Shown here in pieces: positions 60,894-64,000 of a DNA stretch of 64,000 bases. Positions within the stretch are counted from its first letter, which is position 1. Each line of letters begins with the position of its first letter. The notes under the pieces were generated by a model. That model did no database searches. It was not told where the DNA came from and saw only the letters and a program-made list of their open reading frames with translations. The DNA lies in assembly GCF_003287935.1 (NCBI RefSeq), contig NZ_CP030287.1:5783022-5847021 (forward strand), written 5' to 3'. The translations under genes were made by a program, and so were the position numbers. Source of the DNA: Streptomyces sp. ICC1. GTDB taxonomy: Bacteria > Actinomycetota > Actinomycetes > Streptomycetales > Streptomycetaceae.

Positions 60894-60968
60894 GGAGAGA
60901 GGTGTATCGTCCCGGATACCCGGGATGCCATTTTCACCTATTTGTCAGATGAATTCAGGGGCGCAGTC

Positions 60969-62108
60969 GTGGTCTTGCTCAGTCGTCGCGAGCTGGTCGG
61001 TGCGGTCGGTGTCGCGTCCCTCGCGGTCAGCGGATGCGGTCCGGCCGGCTCCCGTACCCGTACCCCTACCGCTACCCCTACCCCGGCTGCCGGCTCCCGT
61101 GGCGCGACCCCCGCCCCCGGCACCCGGGCGTCCGGCCGCCAGCGGGGCATCACCGATCCGCAGCCGCGGCACGTGCTGCTGATCTCGTACGACGGCACGG
61201 GCGCCCCCGGCGCCGCGGTCCCGTCCACCGTCCGCTCCGCGGCCGCGCGGTGGCCGGAGGTCTTCGCCCGCGAGGGCGTGAACACAGGTCCCGCGCTCAC
61301 GGCGACCCTCGCGTACGGACCGCGGGCGTTCGGGCCCCCTGGGGACGGTCCCGGCTCCGGCGTCGTGCCGCCCGAGCTGCGCGAGCTGCCCCCCTTCGCG
61401 GGCGACCGCCTCGACCCGGACGCGGGCGGCGGCGACCTCCTGGTTCAGATCTGCGCTCCGAGCGCCGAGGCCTGCACCCGACTGGGCCGGGCCCTGGACG
61501 AGGCGGCGGGCTCCGGCCTCCGGCCGCGCTGGCGGCAGGCCGGCTCGGTTCCCGCGGCCGCCCCCGGGGAAGCGCCGCGCAACCTCCTCGGATTCAAGGA
61601 CGGCACCGCGAACCCCGGCCCGCAGGAGACCGAACGCTCGGTGTGGATCGCCGGAGGTCCGTACGCCGGCGGCTGCTACCTCGTCCTGCGCCGGATCCGG
61701 GTCGGGGTGGCGGAGTTCCTGGCGCTGCCGGTCGCCCGGCAGGAGCAGGTCATCGGGCGCCGCCGGGACAGCGGGGGACCGCTGGGGGGGGGCCCGGAAC
61801 GGCAGGAGGTCGACCTGTTCGCGAAGACCCCGGAGGGACGGTACGTACTCCCGGCGAACTCCCACGTCCGGCTGGCGCACTCGCGCTACGACGCGGGGGC
61901 CCGGATGCTGCGCCGCGGGTACTCGTACGACAACGGGCCCGCGGACCGCGGCCTGCTGTTCCTGGCCTACCTGAACGACCCGCGGCTGTTCGCACGGGTC
62001 CAGCGGCGGCTGGCGGCGGCCGACGCATTGGGCGCGTTCACCGAGACCGTCGGCTCGGGGCTGTACTTCGTGCCCGCGCTCCATGGGCAACGGGGAACGG
62101 GGAACTGA
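60969..62108 (+). CDS. Dyp-type haem peroxidase, exported
   Basis: A 379-residue protein. The N-terminus has a twin-arginine-like motif (SRRELVGAVGVASLAVSGC) that also ends in a lipobox Cys, followed by a Thr/Pro/Ala linker encoded by short CCCGTACC-type repeats. Dyp signatures: LLGFKDGTANP (GxxDG) and the proximal haem His in PANSHVRLAH, then RMLRRGYSYDNG. Related exported enzymes (EfeB/DyP) oxidise dyes, lignin-like aromatics or free iron from haem. GTG 60969 follows AGGGG by seven bases. Confidence 0.9.
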   Translation: MVLLSRRELVGAVGVASLAVSGCGPAGSRTRTPTATPTPAAGSRGATPAPGTRASGRQRGITDPQPRHVLLISYDGTGAPGAAVPSTVRSAAARWPEVFAREGVNTGPALTATLAYGPRAFGPPGDGPGSGVVPPELRELPPFAGDRLDPDAGGGDLLVQICAPSAEACTRLGRALDEAAGSGLRPRWRQAGSVPAAAPGEAPRNLLGFKDGTANPGPQETERSVWIAGGPYAGGCYLVLRRIRVGVAEFLALPVARQEQVIGRRRDSGGPLGGGPERQEVDLFAKTPEGRYVLPANSHVRLAHSRYDAGARMLRRGYSYDNGPADRGLLFLAYLNDPRLFARVQRRLAAADALGAFTETVGSGLYFVPALHGQRGTGN

Positions 62109-62129
62109 TATCCGGGGTAGCGGGTGACG

Positions 62130-62165
62130 CACCGGGCCCCGGCCGCGAGCGGCCGGGGCCCGGTG
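62130..62165. terminator. bidirectional terminator
   Basis: A perfect 15-bp stem (CACCGGGCCCCGGCC and complement) with loop GCGAGC between the convergent peroxidase and surface-protein genes. Confidence 0.85.
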
Positions 62166-62179
62166 GAAAGCGGGTGCGC

Positions 62180-64000
62180 TCAGCGCGGTCCCTTGTGGTC
62201 CTTGCCCTTGTCGGGCTCACCCCGCTCGTTCGTCAGCGTGAGCCGGATCCCGGCCTCGGCGTTGTCGACCGTCACGGTGTGCGGTCCGCTGACCGGACGG
62301 GCGGGCAGCCGGTACCCCTCGGGCACCGCCGTCTCCCGCAGGTAGTAGGTGCCCAGCGCGAGACCGGCGAAGCCGCAGCGTCCCGCGGTGTCAGTGGCGC
62401 AGGCCGGACCGGTCCTGGTGTCCGCGGGCGCACCCGTCGTCTGGAGCCCGGGACGCCCGTTGGTCTCCTGCCACAGTTCGAAGACGGCTCCGCGCAGCGG
62501 CCTGCCGGTGGTGGCGTCCTTCTTGAGGACCGCGATCCTGCCGAGCACGGCCTGGTTGGTGAGGGTGACGCGCAGCGCCTGGTCGGAGGCCTGCGCCGTC
62601 AGCTCGTGCGGTCCGCTCACGGCCGGGTCCGGCAGCCGGTAGCCGTGCGGGGCGGCGGTCTCCTGCCAGTAGTAGCTGCCCAGGGGCAGGCCCGTACGGG
62701 TGCAGATGCCGTCGGCTCCGGTGGTGCAGGCGGCGCCCACACGGACGTCGGCATCCGGGTCCTCGGTCTGGAGGCCGGGACGCCCGTTGGTCTCGTGCCA
62801 CAGCTGGAACACCGCGCCCGCCAGCGGCCGGTTCGTCCCGGCGGCGTGTTTGACGACGCTCACCGAACCGGTCGGCGGGATGTAGTAGCCGGCGTCGTGC
62901 GTGTGGTCGTTCTCGCCCGCGCCGCCGGTGCGAAACGACTCGGTCTGAGTGGCGGGATCCGGGTTGGAGTCCACCGAGCGGTCGGGGCCGCTTTCCTTCG
63001 CCGTGGGCACCAGATCGGCCGGGGCGGGCTTCTCCGGGATGGCGCCGGTGTCCGCCGTCTTCACGTCGAACGTGATCTGGTAGTCGGTGCGCGGTTTGAC
63101 CTGGAAGTAGTACTCACCCCGGTCGTTGGTCGTCGTGGTCTCGAGGACGGTCCCGTCCTTGTCCTTGAGGGTCACCGTGGCGCCCGGGAGGGGCTCCTCA
63201 CCCGGGCCCTGGATCCCGTCGCGGTCGCGGTCGAACCAGACGCGGTTGCCGATCTGTACCGGTGCCTCGTCGCAGAGCAGTTCCAGGTCTCCGAGCCCGT
63301 TCGCCTTGCCGAAGGAGCCCTGGCCGCCGTCGACCTGGTAGTCCTCCGAACCCGCGCCGGTGGTGTTGTCGAACTTGCGCACGCCGCCGGAGAAGATGGT
63401 CAGGGGGTCCACGATCGTGGAGACGGTCTTGGTGAACCGCGGCGCGAACGCCAGGCCCCCCTGGAGGGATTCGGCGAGCTGGCCGAGCGTGGAGTCGGCG
63501 TAGTAGTACTCCTTGACGCCGTCCTGCTGGGGCGGCGCGCTGCCCGGCGTGAAGTGGTTGGGGCAGGCCTCCGACTCACTGTCCCAGACCCACCCGCCGG
63601 CCGTCTTGCAGACGCGGGTGATGTCCCCCATCGCGGGGAAGAGGGACCGCTGCGTGGTGGGGGCGTCGGTGGTGCTGCCTTCGGGCGGCAGGGCCTCGTA
63701 GCCCGCCTGGTCGCCGAGCCGGTCCCGGAACCCCAGGACCATCGATCCGTCGCGGTCGAAGACGATGTCGGAGAGGAGCGGCTGCGGGAAGTTGGACTGC
63801 TTGAACCAGGCGTACGGGTCCCAGGTCGGGAGCCAGTGCCGCCAGTGGGTGTCGCCCAGGGTGGCCGCGTACCCCATGCCGCGCTCGGCACCGAGGCCGT
63901 GGCCGATCACCGTCTCGAAGGCGGTGCCGTTCAGCTTCAGTACGAAGGCCCGCAGGTCCTCGTCCTTCTGCGAGGTCTCCGCACTGCACGTGCCGCCGAC
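62180..64000 (-). CDS. CnaB/SdrD-B-repeat surface protein, 5' end outside window
   Basis: The 606 visible C-terminal residues include an upstream unrecognised domain (to about residue 245), an SdrD B-like domain (IGNRVWFDRDRDGIQGPGE then TVTLKDKDGTVLETTTTNDRGEY), and two prealbumin-like CnaB repeats of about 105 residues (GSVSVVKHAAGTNRPLAGAVF... and GRIAVLKKDATTGRPLRGAVF...). Each CnaB repeat has the Lys and Glu (WQETAAP, LRETAVP) expected for a self-formed isopeptide bond, plus a Cys pair. The C-terminus (GEPDKGKDHKGPR) has no sortase signal or membrane anchor, so the protein is secreted or held by other means. Confidence 0.82.
   Translation of the reverse strand, partial: VGGTCSAETSQKDEDLRAFVLKLNGTAFETVIGHGLGAERGMGYAATLGDTHWRHWLPTWDPYAWFKQSNFPQPLLSDIVFDRDGSMVLGFRDRLGDQAGYEALPPEGSTTDAPTTQRSLFPAMGDITRVCKTAGGWVWDSESEACPNHFTPGSAPPQQDGVKEYYYADSTLGQLAESLQGGLAFAPRFTKTVSTIVDPLTIFSGGVRKFDNTTGAGSEDYQVDGGQGSFGKANGLGDLELLCDEAPVQIGNRVWFDRDRDGIQGPGEEPLPGATVTLKDKDGTVLETTTTNDRGEYYFQVKPRTDYQITFDVKTADTGAIPEKPAPADLVPTAKESGPDRSVDSNPDPATQTESFRTGGAGENDHTHDAGYYIPPTGSVSVVKHAAGTNRPLAGAVFQLWHETNGRPGLQTEDPDADVRVGAACTTGADGICTRTGLPLGSYYWQETAAPHGYRLPDPAVSGPHELTAQASDQALRVTLTNQAVLGRIAVLKKDATTGRPLRGAVFELWQETNGRPGLQTTGAPADTRTGPACATDTAGRCGFAGLALGTYYLRETAVPEGYRLPARPVSGPHTVTVDNAEAGIRLTLTNERGEPDKGKDHKGPR

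Noticed and set aside
58143..60968. Long upstream extension of the Dyp peroxidase frame
   Set aside because: It runs antisense to the transpeptidase and beta-helix genes; only the part after GTG 60969 has a signal sequence and peroxidase motifs.

Overview
This is high-GC (about 73 percent) actinobacterial DNA, almost certainly a Streptomyces chromosome. The evidence is the codon bias, frequent GTG/TTG starts, DUF397/DUF5753 and MmyB-type XRE regulators, a second-type MetRS, RshA, and the gene blocks miaB-miaA-dapF-rshA-hflX, ureABCF and bioF/bioBAD-purB. No rRNA, tRNA, CRISPR array or intact insertion sequence was found. Gene calls rest on reading the translations and motifs; no database search was possible.

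Layout. 0-6 kb: a partial Uma2 protein, a cysteine-rich small protein, a LigB-type dioxygenase behind a 32-bp palindrome, a TetR-MFS efflux pair, a 69-codon relic of radA, and an anchored protein of unknown function followed by four 22-bp tandem repeats. 6-13.6 kb: metG, a dipeptidase-YfcC transporter operon, an XRE regulator, and two membrane proteins. 13.6-17.3 kb: a three-gene operon (XRE regulator, ImmA/IrrE-like HExxH protein with a rare TTA codon, seven-helix MAB_1171c membrane protein), divergent from another XRE regulator. 17.4-21 kb: a GH4 glycosidase and a DHA2 drug exporter fused to a winged-helix domain. 21-37.3 kb: LacI and ROK sugar genes, a TAXI binding protein, then the tRNA-modification/diaminopimelate/stringent-response block miaB-(LigB-like)-antitoxin-miaA-dapF-rshA-M1 peptidase-hflX and a secreted protease. 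37.4-54 kb: ureF-C-B-A, a VOC protein, an RsbW-like ATPase/DUF5753/DUF397 regulatory set, the biotin genes, two CBS/CNNM membrane proteins, an SGNH hydrolase, purB and mug. 54-64 kb: a decayed helicase-associated gene, a MarR-esterase pair, an S51-like peptidase, and an envelope cluster (L,D-transpeptidase, lipoproteins, Dyp peroxidase, a CnaB-repeat surface protein that runs off the window).

The most important observation is technical. Two stretches (20959-20986 and 37363-37395) are near-perfect Illumina Nextera transposase adapters, facing each other across a 16.4-kb segment. At the right one a gene is cut after 15 codons and the urease operon lacks ureG and ureD. Gene order across both points should be treated as an assembly join until proven otherwise.

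The best biological leads are the TTA-containing XRE/ImmA-IrrE/MAB_1171c operon, the TTA codon at residue 6 of the DUF397 protein, a recurrent pattern in which short tandem repeats duplicate the stop codon just after genes, a RelA/SpoT homologue with an altered synthetase motif, a BioB with a Cys-rich tail, and a set of apparently leaderless genes with a -10 hexamer 6-10 nt before the start codon.
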